This document shows, piece by piece, positions 56,979 through 64,000 of a DNA stretch of 64,000 nt; within the stretch, counting starts at the first letter, position 1; each line of letters begins with the position of its first letter. The stretch lies in assembly GCF_003855155.1 (NCBI RefSeq), contig NZ_CP034073.1:4216001-4280000 (forward strand), written 5' to 3'. The stretch comes from Shewanella psychromarinicola. Its GTDB lineage: Bacteria; Pseudomonadota; Gammaproteobacteria; Enterobacterales; Shewanellaceae. The position numbers were made by a program, and so were the translations under genes. The notes under the pieces are model-generated. The model was given only the letters and a program-made list of their open reading frames with translations. It ran no database searches and was not told the origin of the DNA.

Positions 56979-58820
56979 ATGGAAGAATGGGTGGGAAGTA
57001 TTTGGCATAAGTTCATTGTGCAAAAGAGCAACACTGAATTTGATCATGCCCGAGTTCAATTTGATGATATCAAGAAATCCGTTGGGGTGATTTTTCGCGC
57101 ACTAGGAGGCTCACCGACAAAACGCGTCGAAGCCGCAGTGCCGCGTGATTATTATGCTCATAGAAATTTTATCGATAAAATTTCTGGCGCCAAACAACAA
57201 GTCAGCCTTGCTTGGCAAGACGAAACCAGCCTTCGTCTGCCGCAATCCATCGCTATTTTTGATACACCACAACTCAATAAAGAACTCTACCTCTGGCTTG
57301 CTGCCCTTGCCCCGCATTACCCAGAGCAGTTCACCCACTGGGCCAGAGACAATCAAGCTGTCGTAGCCAAAGTACTCAATAAATGCCCCGCTCTAAGGCC
57401 TCGTTATCAACGACTGGTGACAGCAATACTCAAGCAACGAGTTCCTGTTGAAGCATTGCCTAAATCCTTACAACCGCTCGAACGGGCAGTGATCCAAGCA
57501 ATAACCCACCCTGGATCTATTATTGAATTTCCGGTTGCACACTATGCACCTCAAGCCATTTATATCTGGTTGTACCCCAATGAGAACGTCAAAGATAACC
57601 CCTTTAGCGCGGCAGATATTGATTGCCAAGAAGAGCAAGGTTCATCCGCGGCAACTAAGCAGCAAAGCGTACAGGCTAGAAAAAAATCACAGCGAATAGA
57701 AGAAGATGACACCAAAGACAGTCTGATGGTTTTTCGCTTAGAAAACTTGTTCTCGTGGAGCGAGTTTTCTAGGGTGAATCGCGCAGAGGACGACACCGAA
57801 GACGATGATGCCCAAAGAGTGGCTGAAGACCTTGATATTATTACGGTGGCAAAGGGCTCAAAGCAAAAAACCGCCAAGCTTAAAATAGATCTCGACTTAC
57901 CTTCTGCAATTGAGGATGACTTGCCCTTAGGGAAAGGCATTACGCTGCCAGAGTGGAATTACAAATCGAATCAACTGGTGGCTGAGCGTTGTCTATTACA
58001 ACCTATGTTGCCCCGCGACAGTAAGCCGCAGCCATTGCCGCGGTCATTAGACTCAGCTGCCAAAAAGATCCGCCAACAATTCCAGCAACTGCAAAGTATT
58101 AAAAACTGGCAAAAATCTCAGCCGAGCGGAGATGAAATTGATTTAACCGCTTGGTTGGATTTCCATATTGAAAGTCAGACCTCTATGGCGCAAGAAACTG
58201 GACTCTACGTTAGGTTTCAGAACTGCCAGCGTGACATAAGCTGCTTGTTACTCTCGGATCTGTCTATGTCGACAGATGCCTACATCAATAACCAACTTAG
58301 GGTCATTGATGTCATCAAGGACAGCATGCTGCTATTCAGTGAAGCTTTGGCGGCTGTGGGCGATCCATTTGCGCTGTATGGTTTCTCATCGGTAAAGCGC
58401 CATCACGTTAGGTTTACACTATTAAAGAACTTTGCCGAACCCTACAATGATCATATACGTGGCAGGATCCTAAGTTTGCGGCCAGGCTTTTATACCCGAA
58501 TGGGTGCCGCCATCCGCCAAGCGAGCAATATTTTGGCGGAACAAACACACCACCGAAAGTTGCTGCTTATTTTGACTGATGGCAAGCCGAATGATATCGA
58601 TAATTACGAAGGTCGATATGGCATTGAAGATACCAAGCAAGCGATTATCGCTGCCCGCCGCCTTGGACTCATTCCATTTTGTATCACCATAGATCAAAAG
58701 GCTGACCAATACCTGCCTTATATTTTTGGCCATAATGGCTTCAGCGTTATCTTTGACCCAAGCCAGTTACCGACAAAATTGCCACACTTATATCATCAGC
58801 TCACCCAATCTTCTTACTAG
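56979..58820 (+). CDS. norD: NorD-type VWA nitric oxide reductase activation protein
   Basis: 613 residues with a C-terminal VWA domain. DLSMSTD near 427 is a DxSxS MIDAS motif and LLLILTDGKPND is the later aspartate motif. The middle is acidic and rich in charged residues. NorD works with the NorQ ATPase in maturation of NorB, probably in metal insertion. It lies 103 bases after norB. Confidence 0.95.
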   Translation: MEEWVGSIWHKFIVQKSNTEFDHARVQFDDIKKSVGVIFRALGGSPTKRVEAAVPRDYYAHRNFIDKISGAKQQVSLAWQDETSLRLPQSIAIFDTPQLNKELYLWLAALAPHYPEQFTHWARDNQAVVAKVLNKCPALRPRYQRLVTAILKQRVPVEALPKSLQPLERAVIQAITHPGSIIEFPVAHYAPQAIYIWLYPNENVKDNPFSAADIDCQEEQGSSAATKQQSVQARKKSQRIEEDDTKDSLMVFRLENLFSWSEFSRVNRAEDDTEDDDAQRVAEDLDIITVAKGSKQKTAKLKIDLDLPSAIEDDLPLGKGITLPEWNYKSNQLVAERCLLQPMLPRDSKPQPLPRSLDSAAKKIRQQFQQLQSIKNWQKSQPSGDEIDLTAWLDFHIESQTSMAQETGLYVRFQNCQRDISCLLLSDLSMSTDAYINNQLRVIDVIKDSMLLFSEALAAVGDPFALYGFSSVKRHHVRFTLLKNFAEPYNDHIRGRILSLRPGFYTRMGAAIRQASNILAEQTHHRKLLLILTDGKPNDIDNYEGRYGIEDTKQAIIAARRLGLIPFCITIDQKADQYLPYIFGHNGFSVIFDPSQLPTKLPHLYHQLTQSSY

Positions 58821-58845
58821 ACTTTATTAAGCAAAGGAGACCTAA

Positions 58846-59067
58846 ATGATTGAAAAAGTTCCCTGTTTGTATTGCCAGACTGAAAATACACTTGATAGTA
58901 AAACGGCGAGGTATTTGACCGACCCCGTTCCTGTCTGTTGCCACTGTGGTATGGCTTTACCAAAAGCGCACCCTAGTAGCCGTGTCTATAAAACCAGAGT
59001 TTTTTTATGGGCCTTTGTATTCATTGCGTTATTTTGCTTACTGATGATCATTTATTTACCCAGATAA
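58846..59067 (+). CDS. Small zinc-ribbon membrane protein, nor-associated
   Basis: 73 residues: CLYCQTENTL...VCCHCG gives two CxxC pairs typical of a zinc ribbon, and one C-terminal transmembrane helix (VFLWAFVFIALFCLLMIIY) anchors it. AAGGAGACC precedes ATG, 25 bases after norD, so it is in the operon. I do not recognise a named family. A role in NorCB assembly or metal handling is inferred from position. Confidence 0.7.
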   Translation: MIEKVPCLYCQTENTLDSKTARYLTDPVPVCCHCGMALPKAHPSSRVYKTRVFLWAFVFIALFCLLMIIYLPR

Positions 59068-59087
59068 CCGCAGGCAGGTATGTAAAC

Positions 59088-59456
59088 ATGAAACTAAATA
59101 AATACGATCAAAAACAAATAAAACAAGCGTCTGCAATCGCCTTGTGGTCTCTGCTCAATCTCACCTTTTTACCCCTGCTATCGTTTATCGTGCTGCTTAG
59201 CAAAATCAATCAATTTGCTTCCGACTCGTTTTCCGCTTATCACCTCAATTTTGCCATCAAGCTTAATTTAGCCGCTGCAACGGCATTAATACTGGTAAGT
59301 GCACTGATGATTTTATTTGGAGGCTTCAATTCGGGCATGACTTGGGTATTTGTGATTACCTATTTTATTTCTGTGCATGCCTTCTTTATTTTGATTGCGG
59401 TATGGATGTTAGTGCGGGCGTGGGCGGGTAATAAAATGGGCTACAAACAAGTTTAG
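59088..59456 (+). CDS. Hypothetical membrane protein, nor-associated
   Basis: 122 residues with three hydrophobic segments: ALWSLLNLTFLPLLSFIVLL, LNLAAATALILVSALMILFGG and WVFVITYFISVHAFFILIAVWMLV. It follows the zinc-ribbon gene by 20 bases. A longer frame beginning at 59007 would overlap that gene; the ATG at 59088 after GGCAGG is chosen. Family not recognised. Probably last gene of the norCBD unit. Confidence 0.7.
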   Translation: MKLNKYDQKQIKQASAIALWSLLNLTFLPLLSFIVLLSKINQFASDSFSAYHLNFAIKLNLAAATALILVSALMILFGGFNSGMTWVFVITYFISVHAFFILIAVWMLVRAWAGNKMGYKQV

Positions 59457-59581
59457 TTGTTCATGTTATGGCGAAAAGACATCAATAAGTAATGCAAATA
59501 TTATTAAATAACTTATTAAAAACTCATTAATCATATGGTTAATTATATTAATATGAGATTCAAGAGTGAACCACTGGGCAC

Positions 59582-59869
59582 TCAAAATAAATAGTAAATC
59601 AATCCAATACCTATCGGGAGCAAGGTAACATAAGCCCGTAATAAGTTGCGCCACAATGCTGGCGCCGGTTTCAATTCCATATAGACATCAACAATCAGTA
59701 GTCCCTTTATCAAGGTCACCAGCAGAATGCTAGCTAACACAATATCTTCTACACCTTGCAACCAGGCATTACTTGCGCCCAGCGCAACACTGCCCACATA
59801 AGCAGAAGCGGCAGTCAGGATAATCAGATAGAGATATACCCGAAGAATGAGACCTTGATGATTGTTCAT
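59582..59869 (-). CDS. norF: NorF-like / cytochrome c oxidase subunit IV-type membrane protein (copy 1)
   Basis: 95 residues with three helices (LILRVYLYLIILTAASAYVG, VEDIVLASILLVTLIKGLLIVDVYMELKPAP, LLRAYVTLLPIGIGLIYYLF). The KGLLIVDVYMELKPAP block is the COX4_pro/NorF hallmark. NorF supports NO reductase function. It lies 41 bases after norE on the same strand. ATG at 59869 with GAGG upstream is preferred to GTG at 59884. Confidence 0.85.
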   Translation of the reverse strand: MNNHQGLILRVYLYLIILTAASAYVGSVALGASNAWLQGVEDIVLASILLVTLIKGLLIVDVYMELKPAPALWRNLLRAYVTLLPIGIGLIYYLF

Positions 59870-59910
59870 ATTTTGCAGCCTCACATTAGCCTAGTTATGA
59901 TTAGTTATGA

Positions 59911-60555
59911 TTAATTAATGACGTACAACAGCGGGAAAATAATGATCCACACGAGGTCTACCATATGCCAATAGCAAGCTCCTGACTCAAAACCCGAAAG
60001 GCTCTTACCCTGATAGGCTCCTCTTGTTGTTTTGTATGCCATGGAGCCCAAGATAATCATTCCGAGAATGACGTGCATAAAGTGGAATGCTGTGATAAAA
60101 AAATACAAGGTAAAATAGGTATTGGTCGACAAACCAAATCCTTGTTGGATCAGCTCGTTATACTCCCATGACTTCACCGCTAAATAGACTCCCGCCGTGA
60201 GTAACGCACCGCCCAATAGCGCCGCAGCATAATCTTGGCGTGAATGCTTTACCGCATTTAAGCTGAGGGCGACCAAACAACTACTGGAAATTAACGCAAT
60301 GGTGTTAATCCCACCGGCGACGGGATGCAGGTAGGTTTGTCCCTGTTGAAACATATCGGGATACAGCTGCCGTGTTACTGCAAAACCAATAATAAAAATA
60401 GCGAATACCGTTAGCTCTGCCAAAATGAAAAACCACATTGCCAAATCACCCGGCAAATGTGGCCGCTGGCTTGATGTCACACCCGCGACATCACCGGTTG
60501 GTACCTGATTGGATCCGGTATTGACCATATTATGACTTTTCATCTGCAAGGGCAT
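59911..60555 (-). CDS. norE: NorE-like cytochrome c oxidase subunit III family protein (copy 1)
   Basis: About 214 residues with five helices and the subunit III signature: LPGDLAMWFFILAELTVFAIFIIGFAV, NTYFTLYFFITAFHFMHVILGMIILG and SGACYWHMVDLVWIIIFPLLYVI. NorE is an accessory subunit or assembly partner for NO reductase. The start ATG overlaps the norQ stop (TAATG), coupling the two. Confidence 0.93.
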   Translation of the reverse strand: MPLQMKSHNMVNTGSNQVPTGDVAGVTSSQRPHLPGDLAMWFFILAELTVFAIFIIGFAVTRQLYPDMFQQGQTYLHPVAGGINTIALISSSCLVALSLNAVKHSRQDYAAALLGGALLTAGVYLAVKSWEYNELIQQGFGLSTNTYFTLYFFITAFHFMHVILGMIILGSMAYKTTRGAYQGKSLSGFESGACYWHMVDLVWIIIFPLLYVIN

Positions 60556-61364
60556 TAACAATCAAAATACAGTCGAGCGACATCCATGAGCGCTTCAACG
60601 GTACTGAGATCATCAGACAATGGCTCCGCAAGGCAACTGCGACACGCGGCCAGTGGCGACATACCACTGGATATCATTCGCGCCGCATAAATTAATAAGC
60701 GCGTAGAAGCCACTTCATCTAAGTCACAGTCCAGTCTGCGCAGTGACCCGGCCAATTCAATCAACTTACCCGCTAAATCTTGATCTATTTGACATTCCGT
60801 CATCAGTATTTGGATCTCGAGCTGAGGATTTGGATAGCCAAGCCGCAATGCGACAAAGCGCTGCCGAGTACTCGCCTTCATTCCTTTAAGAATATTTTGA
60901 TAACCAGGGTTATAGGACACCACCAGCATAAAACCTTGTGCTGCAGCGAGTTCTTCTCCGGTTCGTTCGATCGGTAATATGCGACGATCATCGGCAAGTG
61001 GGTGCAATACCACTGTGGTATCTTTACGTGCCTCGACGATTTCATCGAGATAACAAATACCGCCTTCTCTCACCGCCCTCGTTAACGGTCCGTCTTGCCA
61101 ATAGGTACCCTTTGGACCAATCAAATGACGTCCCACTAAATCCGCGGCAGTTAAGTCATCATGACATGCCACAGTGTATAAAGGTCTGCCTAGTTTCTCC
61201 GCCATATAAGCCACAAAGCGCGTTTTACCACAGCCCGTAGGCCCTTTAATTAACAATGGCAGTTGATGAGAAAACGCGTACTCGAACAGTTGTATTTCGT
61301 TGTCTTGCTGCTGATAAAATATCTGTTCATTAATAGCAATTGCAGTGGTAGTTGATAAGGTCAT
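60555..61364 (-). CDS. norQ: NorQ AAA+ ATPase, NO reductase maturation
   Basis: 269 residues with Walker A GPTGCGKT (41-48), Walker B ICYLDE (103-108), SYNPGYQN as sensor 1 and STRQRFVALRLGYP, as in the MoxR-like CbbQ/NirQ/NorQ family. With NorD it remodels NorB for cofactor insertion. It is transcribed opposite to norCBD but with the norE/norF genes, suggesting a separate unit in the same locus. Confidence 0.96.
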   Translation of the reverse strand: MTLSTTTAIAINEQIFYQQQDNEIQLFEYAFSHQLPLLIKGPTGCGKTRFVAYMAEKLGRPLYTVACHDDLTAADLVGRHLIGPKGTYWQDGPLTRAVREGGICYLDEIVEARKDTTVVLHPLADDRRILPIERTGEELAAAQGFMLVVSYNPGYQNILKGMKASTRQRFVALRLGYPNPQLEIQILMTECQIDQDLAGKLIELAGSLRRLDCDLDEVASTRLLIYAARMISSGMSPLAACRSCLAEPLSDDLSTVEALMDVARLYFDC

Positions 61365-61474
61365 ATGGGTCCCTAGTATTCGACACTACTCGAAAAGAAA
61401 GCTATTTAAATATAGCATTTATTAACATTTTGGCTGAAAAACTCCCATCGCTGTTGGTTAATAACAAAGTTGAT

Positions 61475-61732
61475 TCATAATAAAGTCGTCACCATAATCA
61501 AGGATGGGAAGAAAATAAGATAAGCTCGCATCAATAATCGCAAGTATCGATGGGCATGACGCAATTCCATAAAATGATCGATGATCATTAATCCCTTACA
61601 CATCACGGTCAATGCAACCAAGATGCTAACCAGCGCTGAAGAGTTAAATTTTTCACCCAAAAACGTATTAAATAGCGTTATTCCAATCAACGCCCACCAG
61701 CAATACTCCATTTTTCCAAAAGATTTCATCAT
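61475..61732 (-). CDS. NorF-like membrane protein (copy 2)
   Basis: 85 residues with KGLMIIDHFMELRHAH, the same core as copy 1's KGLLIVDVYMELKPAP, and three helices ending RAYLIFFPSLIMVTTLL. It starts three bases after the second norE stop, with AAGGTAGG inside that gene's end. It differs clearly from copy 1 outside the core. Confidence 0.85.
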   Translation of the reverse strand: MMKSFGKMEYCWWALIGITLFNTFLGEKFNSSALVSILVALTVMCKGLMIIDHFMELRHAHRYLRLLMRAYLIFFPSLIMVTTLL

Positions 61733-61735
61733 GGC

Positions 61736-62353
61736 CTACCTTAGAACATACAAGAGTGGAAAAATAAGGATCCACATCAAATCAATCATGTGCCAGTACA
61801 TGGCTAATGCTTCTAGACCTGAATGTTGTTTCGCTGAATAGGCTCCTCTACGCACACGAAAAATCACCCATAAAACCGCGCATGCAGCCCAACCCACATG
61901 GAGGAAATGATTAAAAGTCATATAGTAATAAACAGTAAAAAACTCACTGCTACTGGTTCGAAAACCCTGCTGATGATTCCAATAGAATTCGCCGGATTTC
62001 ACCAATAGGTACAAGCAACCACAAGCCAGAGTGAGCCACAGATAGACTTCACACTTGGCTCGATTGTCTAACCGAATATTGATCATGGCTTTTGCAATGA
62101 AGTAACTGCTTGAAAGTAATATCAATGTGTTTGTTACCCCCGCGAGGGTACTTACACTTTGGGGGCCTTGAGAAAAAGCTTCTGGGTAATGGTATTTGGC
62201 AATAAAATAAGCGACGAAAAAAATACCAAATTCAGTGAGTTCAGATAGGATCCCCACCCATATCGGAATATTACCGGGGATTCGACCAGCCCGCAGCTCA
62301 CTCCAGGAACTAGGGAAAATGCCCAAAGGTGCTTTGGGGGGCTCACTATTCAT
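61736..62353 (-). CDS. NorE-like cytochrome c oxidase subunit III family protein (copy 2)
   Basis: About 205 residues from ATG at 62353; a TTG at 62386 would give 216. It has the same end (LEALAMYWHMIDLMWILIFPLLYVLR) and the internal PGNIPIWVGILSELTEFGIFFVAYFI segment corresponding to copy 1's PGDLAMWFFILAELTVFAIFIIG. Similarity outside motifs is moderate, so an old duplication or independent acquisition is possible. Confidence 0.88.
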   Translation of the reverse strand: MNSEPPKAPLGIFPSSWSELRAGRIPGNIPIWVGILSELTEFGIFFVAYFIAKYHYPEAFSQGPQSVSTLAGVTNTLILLSSSYFIAKAMINIRLDNRAKCEVYLWLTLACGCLYLLVKSGEFYWNHQQGFRTSSSEFFTVYYYMTFNHFLHVGWAACAVLWVIFRVRRGAYSAKQHSGLEALAMYWHMIDLMWILIFPLLYVLR

Positions 62354-62386
62354 CGGGTAATGATCATCATAAGCCCTTTTGGCCAA

Positions 62387-62749
62387 TGGTTGTCGGTTTA
62401 CCTAAGTTTAGTTCAATAATACACAACAGGCGTGAAATCCCTTTTCTTGACAGGGCTTACCCAAGACATAAATATAATCTAGCCATATAGCATGTTGTTA
62501 ATGACAGGACAACGATTGGGGCAGTTAAACGACATCCTGATAGTGACGAAAATAAAGGCCTAAAAATGGTCGCTTAATTAACCAATCGGCGCAATAAATG
62601 TTAAAAACACCCTTTAACCTGTCCAGTAGCGATGATGAGCTTTCGCCAATCGCAGCCTGAATGGCATATGACATCGATAGATAATTTCATTTTAGAGCTA
62701 AATCACGTAAACTATGCGCTGTTTTTTAAGTCTCTTTTTTAGGTAAATC
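62387..62749. other. Divergent intergenic region, norE2 and FAD gene
   Basis: 363 bases. It must hold promoters for both minus-strand nor genes and the plus-strand dehydrogenase. GTTGTCCTGTCATTAACAAC (about 62493-62512 on the minus strand) is a partial inverted repeat but does not fit the NorR GT-N7-AC core. No regulator assigned. Confidence 0.4.
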
Positions 62750-64000
62750 ATGATCCGTTTAAACCAAGTACAATTGCCTCTCGACCATAATGAAGATGCG
62801 CTGCAAGATGTGGTATTGCAAAAGCTATCTATCTCCGCGGAGCAGCTGGTTGACATACATGTGTTTAAACGTGGCTACGATGCCCGTAAAAAGAATTTAA
62901 TTTGGTTAATTTATACATTGGATGTGACATTAACCAATGTAGACGAAGTGGCGTTATTGGCGTCGCTTGTTGATGATCACAACATCCGTGTTTCACCAGA
63001 TACCGATTATAAGTATGTTGCTTGTGCTCCAGAAGGGTTAACGGAGCGCCCATTGGTGATAGGTATGGGACCATGTGGCTTGTTTGTCGGACTTATATTG
63101 GCGCAAATGGGTTTTAAGCCCATTATTTTAGAGCGCGGTAAATCAGTGCACGAACGCGCTAAAGATACCTTCCGTTTTTGGCGTACCAGTGAGCTAAACA
63201 CCGAATCCAATGTGCAATTTGGTGAAGGTGGTGCGGGCACATTCTCTGATGGTAAGTTATACAGTCAAGTCAAAGACCCTGGTTTTAAAGGCTTAAAAGT
63301 AAAACAAGAATTTGTTGCCGCGGGCGCACCGGCTGAAATCATTTATGTCAGCAAACCACACATTGGTACCTTTAAACTGGTGACTATGGTGGAGAAAATG
63401 CGTAGTGAGATCATCCGATTAGGCGGTGAAGTTCGCTTTGAAACCCGTGTCGATGAAATCAATATTAGCGACCGTCAGGTGACGGGTGTCACACTTAGAA
63501 ATGGCGAAGTCCTGCATTCTACACATGTCATTGCTGCGATTGGCCACAGTGCCCGTGATACATTCCAAATGTTGCATGATAAAGGCGTGTATATGCAGGC
63601 GCAGTCATTTTCGATTGGTTTTCGTATTGAACACAAACAAGACATGATAGATAAAGACCGCTTTGGCAGTAACGCGGGCCACCCAATGTTAGGTGCTGCA
63701 GATTACAAGTTGGTCCATCATTGTAAAAGTGGTCGCAGTGTGTACAGCTTTTGTATGTGCCCTGGTGGTGTGGTTGTGGCGGCAACGTCAGAAGAGCATG
63801 CGGTAGTCACTAACGGTATGAGCCAATATTCGCGAAGTGAACGTAATGCTAACAGTGCCATTGTGGTGGGGATAGACCCAAGTGATTTTGATAACGATCC
63901 ACTGCAAGGGATCGCGCTGCAACGTAAATTGGAACGCAATGCCTATGTTATGGGCGGCAGTAATTATGATGCACCTGCGCAAATGGTAGGCGACTTTTTA
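62750..64000 (+). CDS. FAD-dependent dehydrogenase (COG2509-like), 3' end outside window
   Basis: At least 417 codons, open to the right edge. An N-terminal region of about 100 residues (FKRGYDARKKNLIWLIYTLDV) precedes the FAD-binding VIGMGPCGLFVGLILAQMGFKPIILERG. NTESNVQFGEGGAGTFSDGKLYSQVKDPG is the family hallmark. CSKSGRS-like and FCMCPGGVVVAATSEE segments follow. It looks like the widely distributed NAD(P)/FAD-dependent oxidoreductases of unknown substrate. ATG at 62750 follows a weak AGG. Confidence 0.93.
   Translation, partial: MIRLNQVQLPLDHNEDALQDVVLQKLSISAEQLVDIHVFKRGYDARKKNLIWLIYTLDVTLTNVDEVALLASLVDDHNIRVSPDTDYKYVACAPEGLTERPLVIGMGPCGLFVGLILAQMGFKPIILERGKSVHERAKDTFRFWRTSELNTESNVQFGEGGAGTFSDGKLYSQVKDPGFKGLKVKQEFVAAGAPAEIIYVSKPHIGTFKLVTMVEKMRSEIIRLGGEVRFETRVDEINISDRQVTGVTLRNGEVLHSTHVIAAIGHSARDTFQMLHDKGVYMQAQSFSIGFRIEHKQDMIDKDRFGSNAGHPMLGAADYKLVHHCKSGRSVYSFCMCPGGVVVAATSEEHAVVTNGMSQYSRSERNANSAIVVGIDPSDFDNDPLQGIALQRKLERNAYVMGGSNYDAPAQMVGDFL

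Noticed and set aside
59007..59087. Longer start for the second nor-linked membrane protein
   Set aside because: It would overlap the zinc-ribbon gene by 60 bases; ATG at 59088 has its own spacing and GGCAGG site.

Overview
The window looks like a chromosomal segment of a marine gammaproteobacterium, most probably Shewanella. This rests on recognisable family types (DUF2986, YecM, MYG1, an AsmA/DUF748 giant protein, REP-associated transposase), moderate-to-low GC and gene style. No rRNA or tRNA is visible, so the genus is an inference. The segment mixes ordinary housekeeping genes with accessory islands and a nitric-oxide (NO) detoxification region.

Region 1 (1-10.7 kb) is mobile and polymorphic. 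It holds the 3' half of a group II intron with its reverse transcriptase, a REP-associated tyrosine transposase, and a 7-kb SpvB/RHS polymorphic-toxin-like gene on the minus strand. That gene is cut at its 5' end. It is followed by a translationally coupled small membrane ORF (candidate immunity gene) and by an orphan 638-bp near-identical copy of part of its core.

Region 2 (10.7-28 kb) is mostly ordinary: NagD-type phosphatase, M28 lipoprotein peptidase, ACT protein, asparagine synthetase B, two GNATs (one degenerate), DUF1289, a VOC protein, DUF445, a DUF748/AsmA-like protein, a glutaredoxin-like membrane protein, a lipoprotein, DUF2986, a MATE pump, a voltage-gated K+ channel, an L,D-transpeptidase and YecM. 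Several clear intrinsic terminators separate them.

Region 3 (28-37.5 kb) is accessory: methyltransferase, a small ORF with a decayed relative 4 kb away, MYG1, an MFS transporter, a GC-richer GST, an M48 protease/LemA pair, and a gene desert with a decayed transposase and a dispersed repeat.

Region 4 (37.5-44.6 kb) is a chaperone-usher pilus operon (minor subunit, major subunit, two chaperones, usher, tip-like protein). A CsgD-like LuxR regulator faces it convergently.

Region 5 (44.8-64 kb) is dominated by NO metabolism. The flavorubredoxin system norV-norW plus a YeaR/TehB-like DUF1971 gene lies behind a sigma-54 promoter with three NorR-type palindromes. About 6 kb further on is a respiratory cytochrome-c NO reductase locus: norC-norB-norD and two small uncharacterised genes on the plus strand, and two norE/norF-like pairs around norQ on the minus strand. 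Between them lie an EEP-family protein, cardiolipin synthase, DUF3047, a GlsB/YeaQ protein and several repeat elements. The window ends inside a FAD-dependent dehydrogenase.

The two NO systems are complementary. NorVW reduces NO to N2O in the cytoplasm with NADH. NorCB does so at the membrane with electrons from cytochrome c, and NorD/NorQ are its assembly factors. No norR, nir or nos gene is in the window.
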